DNA from: Bimastos eiseni
Taxonomy: Eukaryota > Annelida > Clitellata > Crassiclitellata > Lumbricidae
Assembly: GCA_959347315.1 (NCBI GenBank)
Contig: OY365818.1
Location: 6,936,805-7,000,804 of the forward strand
DNA length: 64,000 bases
Direction of reading: 5' to 3'
The translations under genes and the position numbers were made by a program. Below, in pieces: positions 9,913 to 21,412 of this stretch (position 1 is its first letter; every line of letters starts with the position of its first letter). The notes below the pieces were generated by a model. It was not told where the DNA came from and ran no database searches. It was given only the letters and a program-made list of their open reading frames with translations.

Positions 9913-12691
9913 CGAAAGTTGGAAATTCATGATATGGCGGAAGAGTTGCAGCTTGAGCAGTGGTAGTGGATCCAATTGTTGTAATAGCTCTAGCAGTCGA
10001 TTGTTTTGTTACTGGATTTGTAGAAGTTTCTCCTATTGATGACGAAAGGTTCATCGCAGATGTGGTTGTCGTATCTGAAGATGTTGCAGTTGCATCCCCC
10101 AATTGCGTTGCTGTTAAGTCTGTCTCAGATTCAATTGGTGTAGTTGGAGTTGTAGATGATTCGGTGTTCGTTGTAGGTTTAATCGTTGTATCTGAAGATG
10201 TGGCAGTTGCATCTCCCAACTGCGTTGCTGTTAAGTCTGTCTCAGATTCAATTGGTGTAGTTGGATTTGTAGATGATTCGGTGTTCGTTGTAGGTTTAAT
10301 CGTTGTATCTGCAGATGTGGCAGTTGCATCTCCCAACTGCGTTGCTGTTAAGTCTGTCTCAGATTCAGTTGTTGTAGTTGGATTTGTAGATGATTCGGTG
10401 TTCGTTGTAGATTTAATCGTTGTATCTGAAGATGTGGCAGTTGCATCTCCCAACTGCGTTGCTGTTAAGTCTGTCTCAGATTCAGTTGTTGTAGTTGGAT
10501 TTGTAGATGATTCGGTGTTCGTTGTAGGTTTAATCGTTGTATCTGCAGATGTGGCAGTTGCATCTCCCAACTGCGTTGCTGTTAAGTCTGTCCCAGTTTT
10601 AGCTGGTGTAGTTGGATTTGTAGATGATTCGGTGTTCGTTGTAGGTTTAATCGTTGTATCTGCAGATGTGGCAGTTGCATCTCCCAACTGCGTTGCTGTT
10701 AAGTCTGTCCCAGTTTTAGCTGGTGTAGTTGGATTTGTAGATGATTCGGTGTTCGTTGTAGGTTTAATCGTTGTATCTGAAGATGTGGCAGTTGCATCTC
10801 CCAACTGCGTTGCTGTTAAGTCTGTCCCAGTTTTAGTTGGTGTAGTTGGATTTGTAGATGATTCGGTGTTCGTTGTAGATTTAATCGTTGTATCTGAAGA
10901 TGTGGTAGTTGCATCTCCCAACTGTGTTGCTGTTAAGTCTGTCTCAGATTCAGTTGTTGTAGTTGGATTTGTAGATGATTCGGTGTTCGTTGTAGATTTA
11001 ATCGTTGTATCTGCAGATGTGGCAGTTGCATCTCCCAACTGCGTTGCTGTTAAGTCTGTCTCAGATTCAGTTGGTGTAGTTGGATTTGTAGATGATTCGG
11101 TGTTCGTTGTAGATTTAATCGTTGTATCTGAAGATGTGGCAGTTGCATCTCCCAACTGCGTTGCTGTTAAGTCTGTCCCAGTTTTAGTTGGTGTAGTTGG
11201 ATTTGTAGATGATTCGGTGTTCGTTGTAGATTTAATCGTTGTATCTGAAGATGTGGCAGTTGCATCTCCCAACTGCGTTGCTGTTAAGTCTGTCTCAGAT
11301 TCAGTTGTTGTAGTTGGATTTGTAGATGATTCGGTGTTCGTTGTAGGTTTAATCGTTGTATCTGCAGATGTGGCAGTTGCATCTCCCAACTGCGTTGCTG
11401 TTAAGTCTGTCCCAGTTTTAGTTGGTGTAGTTGGATTTGTAGATGATTCGGTGTTCGTTGTAGGTTTAATCGTTGTATCTGAAGATGTGGCAGTTGCATC
11501 TCCCAACTGCGTTGCTGTTAAGTCTGTCCCAGTTTTAGTTGGTGTAGTTGGATTTGTAGATGATTCGGTGTTCGTTGTAGGTTTAATCGTTGTATCTGAA
11601 GATGTGGCAGTTGCATCTCCCAACTGCGTTGCTGTTAAGTCTGTCCCAGTTTTAGTTGGTGTAGTTGGATTTGTAGATGATTCGGTGTTCGTTGTAGATT
11701 TAATCGTTGTATCTGAAGATGTGGCAGTTGCATCTCCCAACTGCGGTGCTGTTAAGTCTGTCCCAGTTTTAGTTGGTGTAGTTGGATTTGTAGATGATTC
11801 GGTGTTCGTTGTAGGTTTAATCGTTGTATCTGCAGATGTGGCAGTTGCATCTCCCAACTGCGTTGCTGTTAAGTCTGTCCCAGTTTTAGCTGGTGTAGTT
11901 GGATTTGTAGATGATTCGGTGTTCGTTGTAGGTTTAATCGTTGTATCTGAAGATGTGGCAGTTGCATCTCCCAACTGCGTTGCTGTTAAGTCTGTCCCAG
12001 TTTTAGTTGGTGTAGTTGGATTTGTAGATGATTCGGTGTTCGTTGTAGGTTTAATCGTTGTATCTGAAGATGTGGCAGTTGCATCTCCCAACTGCGTTGC
12101 TGTTAAGTCTGTCCCAGTTTTAGTTGGTGTAGTTGGATTTGTAGATGATTCGGTGTTCGTTGTAGGTTTAATCGTTGTATCTGAAGATGTGGCAGTTGCA
12201 TCTCCCAACTGCGTTGCTGTTAAGTCTGTCCCAGTTTTAGTTGGTGTAGTTGGATTTGTAGATGATTCGGTGTTCGTTGTAGATTTAATCGTTGTATCTG
12301 AAGATGTGGCAGTTGCATCTCCCAACTGCGGTGCTGTTAAGTCTGTCCCAGTTTTAGTTGGTGTAGTTGGATTTGTAGATGATTCGGTGTTCGTTGTAGA
12401 TTTAATCGTTGTATCTGAAGATGTGGCAGTTGCATCTCCCAACTGCGTTGCTGTTAAGTCTGTCCCAGTTTTAGTTGGTGTAGTTGGAGTTGTAGATGAT
12501 TCGGTGTTCGTTGTAGGTTTGATTGACGCATCTAAAGATGTTTCATCTATTTCTGTTTGCGTTGATGCTGAGTCTGTCTGATATAGAATTGACGTTGTTG
12601 AGGATGCTTCTACTTTGTTCAGCCGACTGACAGATAAAGCTATCGTGAAAAGTATCAACGAAATTAGTAATGTGCTTTGCTTTTTCTGCAT
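9913..12691 (-). CDS. Gene A exon 1: signal peptide and 39-aa mucin repeats
   Basis: I chose the ATG at 12691 because it opens a classic signal peptide: a short basic start (MQKKQ), then a hydrophobic core (LLISLILFTIALSV), then cleavage near the VEA/SS junction. The frame stays open upstream to 12826, but without another ATG and with charged, non-secretory sequence. Residues about 58-876 are about 21 tandem units of 39 aa, rich in Thr, Ser, Asn and Asp, with recurrent blocks TNTESSTNPTT and TATQLGDATATSSD. These should be densely O-glycosylated. The last about 50 residues are a non-repetitive Thr/Ala linker. The exon ends after one base of a codon at donor GTAAAG (phase 1), which joins in frame to exon 2. 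Confidence 0.9.
10063..12521 (-). repeat. 117-bp coding tandem repeat of gene A
   Basis: About 21 tandem copies of a 117-bp unit (39 aa), in frame and without stops. The copies fall into sub-types: TKTGTDLT versus ESETDLT, TSSD versus TSAD, TATQL versus TAPQL, and IKP versus IKS. These sub-types are interspersed, as expected from unequal exchange and conversion. Confidence 0.95.
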
Positions 12692-12864
12692 TTTTCTCAA
12701 TTTCTGTGCATATATAATTTTACTGTATTCTATTACGGATATGTCTTTGTAAAACTTTATTAGAGATTCCTTATCAACTTCACGATGAAATTTAGTTTTC
12801 AATATTACTCCAGCTCTTCTTGCCAACTGTAATAGCTGTTTTCGCGGTCAATCGTCTTTCCTCG

Positions 12865-12870
12865 TATATA
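12865..12870 (-). promoter_or_regulatory. Possible TATA box of gene A
   Basis: TATATA on the minus strand, about 175 bp before the chosen start codon, within AACTATATACGAGG. The spacing would suit a short 5' UTR in exon 1. It is a single AT-rich hexamer in an AT-rich genome, so the support is weak. Confidence 0.25.
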
Positions 12871-14983
12871 GTTGGTCGCAGCGAATCTACAACATAATGT
12901 TCAGATCAAAGTAATTTACGGCTGATGTTGCCATAACTCAGCGCATCAGATTTTATTGTTCTAATTGTGCTATATGGCAGCCTTACAATAATCTAATTTT
13001 GCAGTCGTAGTGTATCACACGTGTGGCGCGACTGTAATTCTTTTATTCTTCACAAATCCAATGTGGGCAATAGTCTGTATGCCCTGCAATTTCTAGCCTC
13101 TGTTAACAATGATGTTTGTCTTTCAGAACTTAATGCACTGGTGGAATTATGTAACAAATTCAGTCAATCCTATACTGAAGGAAAATTGATTGATTGACTA
13201 ACAACACAAAATAGTTTAATTCCTTTTTCACCATCCTTCAAATGTTTATCTATTTTTATGGTTAACAATCAGAATGTGATTACAAAGGCAAGCAGTTATT
13301 GTCACACAGATAAACGTGCGTCTGTAATACATATAGTCTGCATTCTGAGCTCGCAACTCAGAGTAAATATTTCACATCCAAAATAACTGCCTCTACTGCG
13401 CGTCTAAACATCAACATAGGAACTGTCGTGTCACATTTTTGCGCATTTGAATCAAGGCTTTTTTATTTATCCAATCAAGCATAACCTTATTTAATCTATT
13501 GACCTCCGTGCCCTGTATTGTTTTCGCAATGTGCGATCATCTGTGGACGTTTGATCACATGAAATCAAAGCCAAAAACTCATAATTAGTCTGGTAGAAAT
13601 ATCGTTTACTATCTTAAAATGCGAAATAGATTCAGCCTTTCATTCAGTTAGACTTAACCTACAATCTAAATTATAGTCTTGCAATTCACCTTGAATTATA
13701 CTTTTGCAGAGCTCGCTTGCCTCTGTTGTCCGATTAATTTTACACTGTGCATGCAGACGCGGTGCTGTTAGAGATCGGCTGCTGCTTGACCCAACGCTGT
13801 TTATTTAAGGGCGATCAAGTGTAGTAACGATATTTAAGTGGCAGCCATTAAACCCATACTTCAACACACGACCAGATCTGAAGGCCCCCACTGCTAGAAC
13901 AATCAAAGCATTCACTTGTAGTCTGGCTGGGCGTTGGCCTTTTTCTTTTGCCGTGGATGATGAGCAATAAGTACATAAATTAAGCTGTAATTGTCCGAGT
14001 CTGAACTTAATACGTGTACATGAGCATTTGCAGCAGGCTTCTAAAAGACCGAACAATGCTAGTGAGAAATCATGTCGAGAGGTACTTGGGCAAGCAATAA
14101 ACTACACTTCTTCACTGCTCGTATTCTGGCAGTGCTAGTCCAAGGCCTGGATAAAAAGGAGGGTGACGATGCTACTACTGCAAGAAACGTTAGAGGTTGG
14201 GGTAGGTTAATGCATCCAACAATGCAATAACGTTGCAATGCGTATCTGGATATTAGCAAATCTTGCTACAACGAAACTGATTGCAATGATGTGCCCTTCT
14301 TTGGCGCAGACTTGGGTGGATAGTTTCGGACAAGAGGAAATCAAGAAGGTAAATTGTACTCTAAGTTTTAGCGAGTTCCCTAAGCTTGCACGGGCTTAAT
14401 GCTAAGACCAGTCCAGCTAGCCTTCTAATCCGGATGCGTTCAAAGTTCAATATATAGAAGAAAAACATTCACACGCCCACCATCACTGTCATCACAAGTG
14501 TCTTCGTTGTAAATAAAATTGTTGAAGGGGTAGTGTCTTGTGTTTGTAGGTATTCAGTAATCAACCCACCAAGAGCGCAAACAATATTATTACATACAGC
14601 AGTCATAAATAGACTTATACACACCGAATAAGTCCAAATCAAGACTCAAGACTTTTATAGCTCGCCAATCGTATTGCAGGGCAATTCGATATCACCTGAA
14701 CCTTTAAGTGAGATCTAATCTATAGTAGGAGTGATTCACACAAGCATCGGATTTTTATTTTTAAAAAACAAACAGCAGCTATCGTAAATGAGGCACTACT
14801 AATTTTAAACAAATGTAGGGCGGAAGTAAAGATTTCAGTGTTTGGGCGAATTAAAAACATACACTTTTGACTTTTTCAACTGGTGGGACTGCAGTTTTTT
14901 CGGTCTATAAAACATCCACTTATATTTTCTGTCTTTGTCTAACTTTTACTCTGATGTACGGATTATTTATTTAGACAGTGATC

Positions 14984-15156
14984 GCTCATTTCGTCGCAGT
15001 TCATTTCGCCAGGCTAAGAATCACGAGGGTCGGTTGAGGTCAGGTCATGCTTCGTGAGCGTCGGTTAGGGTCAGGTTGTGCGTCGTGAGGGTCGTTTAGG
15101 GTTAGGGTTAGTGTCGTTTTTAAAATGCGACGAAATGAACTGCGACGAAATGAACG
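14984..15156. mobile_element. MITE-like element with TIRs and TTAGGG-like interior
   Basis: The left arm TCATTTCGTCGCAGTTCATT and the right arm AATGAACTGCGACGAAATGA are inverted copies. The interior holds GTTAGGGTCAGG-type repeats and a short run of TTTAGGGTTAGGGTTAG. A second copy lies in opposite orientation at 26006-26197. Confidence 0.75.
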
Positions 15157-15269
15157 AGAACCATTTAGACTGCCGTAAAGATGAATCAGTAAACGTGTGT
15201 AAGTCGGTCATAACTGCATAGGTATATAATTGTGTCACTGGAGACAGGCAGTCATACGAAAAGAAGCGC

Positions 15270-15450
15270 GCCAACCTGGAGCGGTCGGCCTGTAACGTAA
15301 AGAGTGCGGACGTAACAGTGTAGGAACTTTGAACAAGTCCTTCGCTCACAATTGCTCTGCAGTAGAACTGCAATCGAGGCGTGTGCGCTCTTTTAGACCG
15401 TGTATCTTGGTCAATGTAAAATAATTACGGCTGTATTGCTTTGTATTGTA
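15270..15450 (+). mobile_element. Degenerate tRNA-derived SINE
   Basis: It shares GAGCGGTCGGCCTGTAACG, CTTTGAACAAGTCCTTCG, CACAATTGCTCTGCAGTA and GGCGTGTGCGCTCTT with the better preserved copy at 18691-18918. Confidence 0.6.
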
Positions 15451-16891
15451 GAGCCTACTTGCTATGAGGCCTGTTGAAAATCTCATCGCCTCAGTTTGAA
15501 AATGATGCCGCCTTAGCCATGCACGAAATGAAATGCTTGTTCTTTAAGCGACGAGCACAAACAATAAAGGCGATCACATCCAATTTGGTATTAGTCATGT
15601 CGGGACATGCGTACACATAGTTGCCTTCATGACTCCTGCGGATATAGCTCTTTTGTAGAACTTGAGTACAACGCTTCCATGAAGAGTCCTTTATAGCTGA
15701 AGCTTGTTTATTAGGATAGGTTTCACTTCACACAGTTTCTGCAAATGGATTGTGAAAAGTCATAAATGTTAAAGGTCTCTGTAAGAAATTTTGTCTTTGT
15801 CCTAAATAAACTCTCTTTTATTCAATTCTCTGGTAATTTTAAAATGTACTCTTTCGGATCTGAGGTTGAATGTACATGTGAAATAATTGTCTGAACAAGT
15901 GGTTTTATATCCTAAGATCATAATCTTCGTTTTCAAATGAGGCGTTCGTTTTCATTCAGCGCAAGGACTTCAGAAGAACGAATCGTTTTCAACCGTCATC
16001 TACAACGCACACAACCATTTTAAAGATAATGGTTTCGCTTCAATATCCATCAATTGGTGGCAGATTGAATGAGTATTCGCCTTGCTACATTGAGGTCATG
16101 GTTTCAAGGCTCAACAAAGGCAGTCACTGAGTATGAATTGTTGAGCAAGTTCTTCGCTTACAGCTGCTCAGTGACAGTGATCGATGCTTGGTAATTGCCT
16201 AGTAGCGCTAAATAAATAAATAATAAAAATACTAGTATTAATATTGCTATATAATATTATTGTAAAAAAATAGTTTCGTGTAATTTAAAACTGACGCACC
16301 GCTGTATGATTACAAGCACATTATGAACGGATGGTGACAATTTATTACAGGAGTAGAATTTAAATGTTGGCAGCCATGTAGGGCGCCATCATGTTATACA
16401 GCTATTTAAACCAAGGCCGCCGCCTAGCGAAAATGGGATTTGTCAAACTTATTGGTAGCTGGAGTCGATGTCATTTTTCTTCACGCCAGTGTCTTATACA
16501 TTGCTCTGCTCTCCAATAATTACGTGACAAATCAATTACAACAAAATTTGAGTTAAATGAAGACTTGAGGTTGACAATACTCAGACGCTTAATGTCTAAA
16601 GCAGAACTCCAGAGTTAAGCGCAGGGCACCATCTTATTCACGGGCTGCTCTTGATTGGGCTCTGCGCCTGTGCGGACGCCTACCACTGGTGAATTTCCTA
16701 GTTGGTCTTTATGATGCGGGATTGCTTAACAACGAAACATCTCTTGTTTATAAACTTTACCATCATTAACTTTTAGCTTAGTTGGATGTGCACTCATGAT
16801 GATCCGTTCAATTTCTTATTATAATTACGATAAGATCACTCTGAAATAAGTGTAATAATTCCAAGGGTAACAGATAGATTAATTTATTTAC

Positions 16892-16942
16892 CGTGGAAAT
16901 ACTAATTGGTTGCGAATGAATCGTCGGTCTTCGGATGTAATA
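16892..16942 (-). CDS. Gene B exon 9: 51-bp tail exon with RRP...QP motif
   Basis: Phase 0 in and out, with acceptor CTTCCTTTCAG and donor ACG/GTAAAT. It encodes YYIRRPTIHSQPISIST, the same length as gene A exon 9. No stop codon; the next exon was not identified. Confidence 0.75.
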
Positions 16943-17338
16943 CTGAAAGGAAGACAAAACCTGACACTTAAACACTGCTCGTAAACTGAACTCCTATGTT
17001 CACTGAAACGTAATGGGTTACTGATGTTTACAGAAGATTGTTATTATTTAGCAAAGCGAGTAAGTGATTACAATAAATATGGTTCTGTATTATAACAACA
17101 GCAGTGCATTGATCCCAATGAACTGCTATGTAATTGCGCTTCGAGGCGTGTGTAGGCTACACTTCTGAACTAATTGTAAGAATGACGATATCAAATAGCA
17201 GTTGTACTGTTGTAATGATTAGTAGTATTATTTAAACGAGAGACTGTTACTTAAATTATAAGCAATCATGACATCAACGCTTAACCCTGAAATCAATTAA
17301 GCCAAAAAAGTAATGTATATATAGCTGTGTTCAAATAC

Positions 17339-17476
17339 CTGTCTAGAAGGATCAATGTTATCTAATCTTGGCATGAAGTTGACGAAAACTTGAGAACTTG
17401 TAATGTCTTCTGGTAGATCTTCGTCCTTGAGTTCCGAAGTGATGACATAAGGGTCGAATTGATACGGAGAGATGTT
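17339..17476 (-). CDS. Gene B exon 8: conserved tail exon with DEDLP motif
   Basis: 138 bp, phase 0 in and out, with acceptor CGTTTTAG and donor CAG/GTATTT. It encodes NISPYQFDPYVIT, then SELKDEDLPEDITSSQVF and VNFMPRLDNIDPSRQ. It is the direct counterpart of gene A exon 8 and gene C exon 40975-41067. Confidence 0.87.
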
Positions 17477-17594
17477 CTAAAACGATATAGTGGAATATAA
17501 TCTTAATTCCGTATGTTAGGTTAGTCCTTGCGCTCTGCCACCCTCGTCCGGCTGTCTCGCTCACTCCCTCTGCATAGGCCCCTATCTCTCCTGC

Positions 17595-17597
17595 TCC

Positions 17598-17630
<33 letters not shown>
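17595..17630. repeat. (CT)n microsatellite
   Basis: An uninterrupted run of CT dinucleotides upstream of the gene B exon 8 acceptor side, in the intron. Confidence 0.95.
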
Positions 17631-17635
<5 letters not shown>

Positions 17636-17851
17636 AAATTATACGAAGGGACATGTCTTTCGTCATCAGCAATTAATTAATTGTTCAAAGAGCGTGTCTT
17701 GCCTGCTGCGCCCTAATACACCACAGTGGCCAACAATGCGATTACATTGCTATAGAAGTCACAACAAATGTCACTTAGTGGTGCAAATCAAAGCGTTGCC
17801 GCAGTATTTAAAAAGAGAAGACACCACTCAGAGCAAAGTGTCACCTTCTGT

Positions 17852-17856
<5 letters not shown>

Positions 17857-17912
<56 letters not shown>

Positions 17913-17997
17913 AGCTCTAGTATTTATGAAGCCCAAACGCTCGCTAGAATGTTGTCCCATGGATTCAAGGTCGTCGGTGTCGTTGTCGTCATCGTCG

Positions 17998-18050
<53 letters not shown>
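17857..18050. repeat. (CA)n, (TA)n and (TCA)n microsatellites
   Basis: CA dinucleotides at 17857-17895 run into TA repeats to 17912. An array of TCA trinucleotides follows at about 17996-18050. Together they create a false open frame of poly-Ile and poly-Met. They lie in the intron between gene B exons 8 and 7. Confidence 0.95.
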
Positions 18051-18051
<1 letters not shown>

Positions 18052-18368
18052 CCGCTGTCCCTGTCATCATCATCAACGTCGTCATCATCATCATAGACAT
18101 CGCCACTGCCCGTATCATCATCAGCGTTATTTCCATTGCCTCGCCACTGTCTACATCATCTTAACAATAACCATAACCATAACCAAAGTATACACGAACC
18201 GTTGGTAAAAGCCTAAAGAAAATAATGTTATCATCCTTGTTATCACCGTCGTCAACGTCGTCGTTGCTATCATTTTAACCGATCTGTTATTAAATGATCG
18301 CTACGTATGACGAAAATAATATTACTATCGAACAACCAAAAGCAAAGTTGCCGAACTACTTTTATTAC

Positions 18369-18531
18369 CGGCGTTTGAGTCGGTGATCGAAATGAACTGG
18401 GACTACTTTTGCTGTCGCCATTCACCAGTTTAACAGATCCTACTTCGTCGATTGCAACTGGGTTTTTTTCAGCAGCTCTGTCAACCGTTTGGACCTTCAC
18501 TAATTCAGATGATGGATTCAGCTTGTAGGAC
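18369..18531 (-). CDS. Gene B exon 7: cytoplasmic tail
   Basis: 163 bp, phase 2 in and phase 0 out, with acceptor CTGAACAG and donor CCG/GTAATA. It encodes SYKLNPSSELVKVQTVDRAA, then a VGSVKLVNGDSKSSPSS segment and SPTQTP. The VGS-hydrophobic stretch resembles VGSINFTILDGEPSP in gene C exon 7; similarity to gene A exon 7 is faint. Confidence 0.75.
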
Positions 18532-18690
18532 CTGTTCAGGCAATTGCAATTGCATTTTCATTAATTATATTATATAAAACATGTTATATATAATATATGG
18601 TTCATATACATATATAACATACTATTTTGAAGAATATATATATACTATATTCATTTGCATGTACATAAATATTAATTCTAGTAAATCTAA

Positions 18691-18918
18691 TGGCACGGTG
18701 GCCGATTTGTTAGAGCGGTCTGCCCGTAACATTCAGTGTGTGCTGAGTTAGTGGGTTCGACCCTCGTCCGAAGCGTCAATCACTGTGTAGAGACCTTGAG
18801 CAAGTCCGTCGCGCACAATTGCTCTGCAGTACAACTGCAGCTGCGTCGTAGAGGCATGTGTGCACTTCTGAGCAATAAAAAAATTTGGAAGAAGAGTGAT
18901 ATCAAATTTCAGTTGTAA
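18691..18918 (+). mobile_element. tRNA-derived SINE
   Basis: The head GGCACGGTGGCCGATT with TTAGAGCGGTC resembles a pol III A box, and GGGTTCGACCC is a near-consensus B box. The body continues with GACCTTGAGCAAGTCC, CACAATTGCTCTGCAGTA and GTGTGCACTTCTGAG. Related copies are at 24451-24692 (minus), 38457-38654 (plus), 44881-45088 (minus) and 15270-15450 (plus). It lies in gene B intron 6. Confidence 0.82.
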
Positions 18919-19324
18919 CACCTAGAACATCGCAACAACACTGAATGTATCTGAGGCGTCTGAATTTTTGGATCATACATGGAACCGAGTTCATCCCGCC
19001 TATGCTCTCTTTGACTTATCGCCTGTGTATATCCTGGTTCCCGCGAGATCATAATGGAAAACAAAGCGGGTAGGTGGAGGATTGGCCAACCTATCTCAAC
19101 TTAATCTCGAAATTTCTTTAGCGCTCAAAAGGCGAAGTAGCGGGAACCAGATTAATCACAGGCGCTTTATCAAAGCAGAATCGATAGGAAGAGGATGAAG
19201 ATTAAAGTGTCAGGCAGGCAAGCAGAACTAAAGCTAAGATGGGTGATATTTGGAGTTGGTGAGGTAAGGGAACTCAGCGAAGCAGGAGGAATCAGAGGAG
19301 GACTGTTAAAGAACACTTTTTCAG

Positions 19325-19520
19325 TTTTGACCGAAAGACTTCTGGTGGTCCCCCGCACGCGCTCTGCCACAGTTCAATCCAGGAGCCTCGCATATGTGGG
19401 TCCCACCAGCTGGAACAGCCTACTCTTTCTCTTCGGGAATAGCTGGTCTCTCTTACCTCTGCCGCCTGTCGCAAGCGCCTTAAGACTTTCGCCTCTGATT
19501 TTGAGTGGCGCTATGTAAGT
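19325..19520 (+). mobile_element. Non-LTR retrotransposon 3' fragment
   Basis: The plus frame contains RLLVVPRTRSATVQSRSLAY and VGPTSWNSL. This is the reverse-transcriptase C-terminal signature in which arginine/serine-rich sequence precedes G-P-x-x-W-N-S-L. It ends near TGGCGCTATGTAA. It lies in gene B intron 6. Confidence 0.7.
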
Positions 19521-19787
19521 TTTCAATTACAATTACAATTACTTGTGGGGAGATACCAGGATAATGATGTCGCTGACATTTGATGTCTCAATCGAAGTAT
19601 CTGTAACTTGGCTCTTGCTTGTTTGAACTGATAAATTGGCACAACCACGTGGCTTTACCCACTGATAAGGTTGTACTGAGAGAGGCGCTATAGAAATATG
19701 TAAATACAGTACAGTACAACAAGTCTAAGTGATTTAATATAATTGTTATATCATCAGGTGAAATAGGTCTATTAACGTTGATCCTAC

Positions 19788-19943
19788 TTTTTGTGGACTT
19801 CCTTCTTCTCGAGTTTACAGCATAGGATGAGTACAGCGATGACTAATCCAAGCAGAACTGCTCCAACCACTCCAACTGTTGCACCAATTATGACATCCTC
19901 ATTCACACAACCGTCTCCCACTGGTAGATACTTGTCTTTGCAG
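19788..19943 (-). CDS. Gene B exon 6: EGF end, transmembrane helix and juxtamembrane segment
   Basis: 156 bp, phase 2 in and out, with donor GTAGGA. It encodes CKDKYLPVGDGCVNEDV, then the helix GATVGVVGAVLLGLVIAVLI, then CCKLEKKEVHK. It differs from gene A by only a handful of residues. Without splicing the frame ends in a TAG formed across the donor. Confidence 0.92.
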
Positions 19944-20449
19944 CTAAACACATTCAAACATGGCAACCGTTTTCTTTCAACATTTGCTCTCAAATAACCC
20001 TCTTCTAAATGACATCAATATGGAAAATAGTTTTGTATTAGCATGTTCGGAAACGACGATTATTTACTGGTTCATAATGAATGCACATAACTATGCGTGT
20101 ATGTATGTATAACCTAATGCATTTATATATGCACGCGCGTAGGCCTACGTATGTAGGAAATATAGTGTCGTTATGATCTGTATGTATATATGCCACACGG
20201 GTCGATTACTGTGTGTATGCATATTTGTACGTGTGTGTGTGTGTGCCCGTGTACATTTACATATCCCGGTAAAGGTGCATTCTTCCATCTTCTATGTATG
20301 TATGCATTTGAAGGCGTATACCACTCAAAATGACCCTGGAACGTGCTTGCCTTAAGCAAGGCAGGAATATAATCTATCTGCGTAACTCTGAACACCACGT
20401 GCTTATTTAGCTGTACTTCAGTAACACACATGTATAACTCCACTGATGT

Positions 20450-20560
20450 CTTCACTCTGACAATGCCACTCCCAAGCTTAGGTAAAGGAGGAGGGTGACG
20501 CTAATGATCCTTGTTGTCACACAGTGTCGTTACACTGCAAATGCCACCATCACCACATGA
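20450..20560 (+). repeat. Short interspersed repeat, family 2
   Basis: It contains GCCACTCCCAAGCTTAGG, GAGGGTGACGCTAATGATC and TGTCACACAGTGTCGTTA, followed by a CCACCATCACC tail. Other copies are at 14100-14175, 35622-35725, 38178-38290, 38293-38405 and 42040-42150, and inverted at 26283-26345. The tails are C/T/A trinucleotide rich. It may be a SINE or the 3' part of a LINE. Confidence 0.65.
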
Positions 20561-21030
20561 ATATAAAAGAGTCTGGAATCGGTTAAGTTGTGTAGCAGAT
20601 GTCTATTTGAAGTGATCACTTGTTACCAGCCTAAGTTGAAATAGTTAATAGGAATATTTCCTTGATGTCTGAAGCATTGGTTTGTTAGCTTGTGTATACT
20701 TATATAGAACTCTATGTATATTCATTATATGTTGAGGTCTATATAAGTACATAAACGGCCATGCGCGAGTACATTTGCATATCTAGATATATGATGGTCA
20801 TAATTATAATATATTATAATATATGGCGCCACGCTACAACAAAGAACATAATAGGCTATACATGGAGCTAAAATTGTGGTAGCTTCATACTATTATCCAA
20901 CGCATGGAACCTCAGTGCAAGACACAATTATGGAGCCCGTTATTGGTACATTTGTACATAAAACCCTACACACGACGCTATGAAGACATAACCAACTAAG
21001 AATAAATAGGACGATTCAGGTCCTACTCAC

Positions 21031-21187
21031 GTGCATCCGGTCGTGTTGCTTCCGGTAACTGTACAGACTTTATTATCATCCCTACATTTTGCCACACAAG
21101 TGATATCTGTCGGCGTCGGACCCTTGCAGGGATAGCAGACGGTGCAGATGTACGATCCAATCGACTGACATGGATCGCTCTGTAACG
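21031..21187 (-). CDS. Gene B exon 5: Cys cluster and first part of EGF-like domain
   Basis: 157 bp, phase 1 in and phase 2 out, with acceptor GTTTTAG and donor GTGAGT. It encodes LQSDPCQSIGSYICTVCYPC, then ITCVAKCRDDNKVC and TGSNTTGC. The cysteine order is that of gene A, with one extra residue between the second and third EGF cysteines. Confidence 0.88.
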
Positions 21188-21261
21188 CTAAAACTGAAGC
21201 ATCAATGTCATTGTTTATTGTACAGGTCAAAAGGAAACACTTTATTTAACGCTCCCACTGG

Positions 21262-21412
21262 CGTTGCGGTTGTCCCCCAGGGTCCACTTAGACTCTTTTA
21301 TACTCTCCTTAAAACTGTTCTTTTTAGCCGTGCCGGGATCGGGAGCGATCCTGAGTAGTGGTCTTGAAGTGGCGCTATATAAATTTTCGCAGTGAATGAA
21401 TGAATTAACGAA
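21262..21412 (+). mobile_element. LINE 3'-tail relic
   Basis: AACTGTTCTTTTTAGCCGTG, GGGATCGGGAGCGATCC and GGCGCTATATAAATTTTCGC, then GAATGAATGA. Same family as 3375-3485. It sits in gene B intron 4, close to exon 5. Confidence 0.6.

Larger units (their letters stand above)
1649..12691 (-). other. Gene A: SEA/EGF transmembrane mucin, nine exons recognised
   Basis: Spliced model in transcription order: 12691-9913, 8930-8812, 7609-7545, 5833-5652, 5422-5269, 4528-4373, 3269-2981, 2623-2483, 1699-1649. The intron phases are 1, 0, 2, 1, 2, 2, 0, 0 and the lengths sum to 3936 nt, or 1312 codons without a stop. Domain order is signal peptide, about 21 Thr-rich 39-aa repeats, SEA domain, four-Cys cluster, EGF-like domain, transmembrane helix and cytoplasmic tail. 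Every exon from 2 to 6 and exons 8-9 align with gene B; exons 2-6 and 8 also align with gene C. All splice sites are GT-AG, although the exon 2 donor is weak (GTTAGA). The family role is a membrane-anchored surface mucin. The function in this animal is inferred. The stop codon was not found. Confidence 0.85.
12872..16891. other. Spacer between gene A 5' end and gene B last recognised exon
   Basis: No gene is supported. It contains a short-repeat copy near 14100-14175, a TIR element (14984-15156), a SINE relic (15270-15450) and a partial SINE-like tail (about 16110-16225). The rest (for example 12900-14090, 14200-14970, 15460-16100 and 16230-16890) is ordinary AT-rich sequence with no feature I recognise. 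Any terminal exon and 3' UTR of gene B should lie in its upper part. Confidence 0.5.

Noticed and set aside
10063..12521. CRISPR-like regular repeats
   Set aside because: Contiguous in-frame coding repeats with no spacers, in a eukaryotic gene.
9960..12581. 873-codon open frame on the plus strand, Val/Asp/Ser repeats
   Set aside because: It is the exact antisense of the gene A repeat exon. It has no signal peptide or splice context, and its openness follows from the repeat unit length.
15080..15115. Interstitial telomere (TTAGGG)n
   Set aside because: Only two to three perfect units inside an element with inverted ends; not a chromosome end.
17694..18164. 156-codon plus-strand frame with poly-Ile
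   Set aside because: Created by CA, TA and TCA microsatellites; no conserved protein content.
18691..18770. Possible tRNA gene
   Set aside because: The A and B boxes are present, but it lacks a proper cloverleaf and anticodon stem and recurs with a common 3' body, so it is a SINE head.
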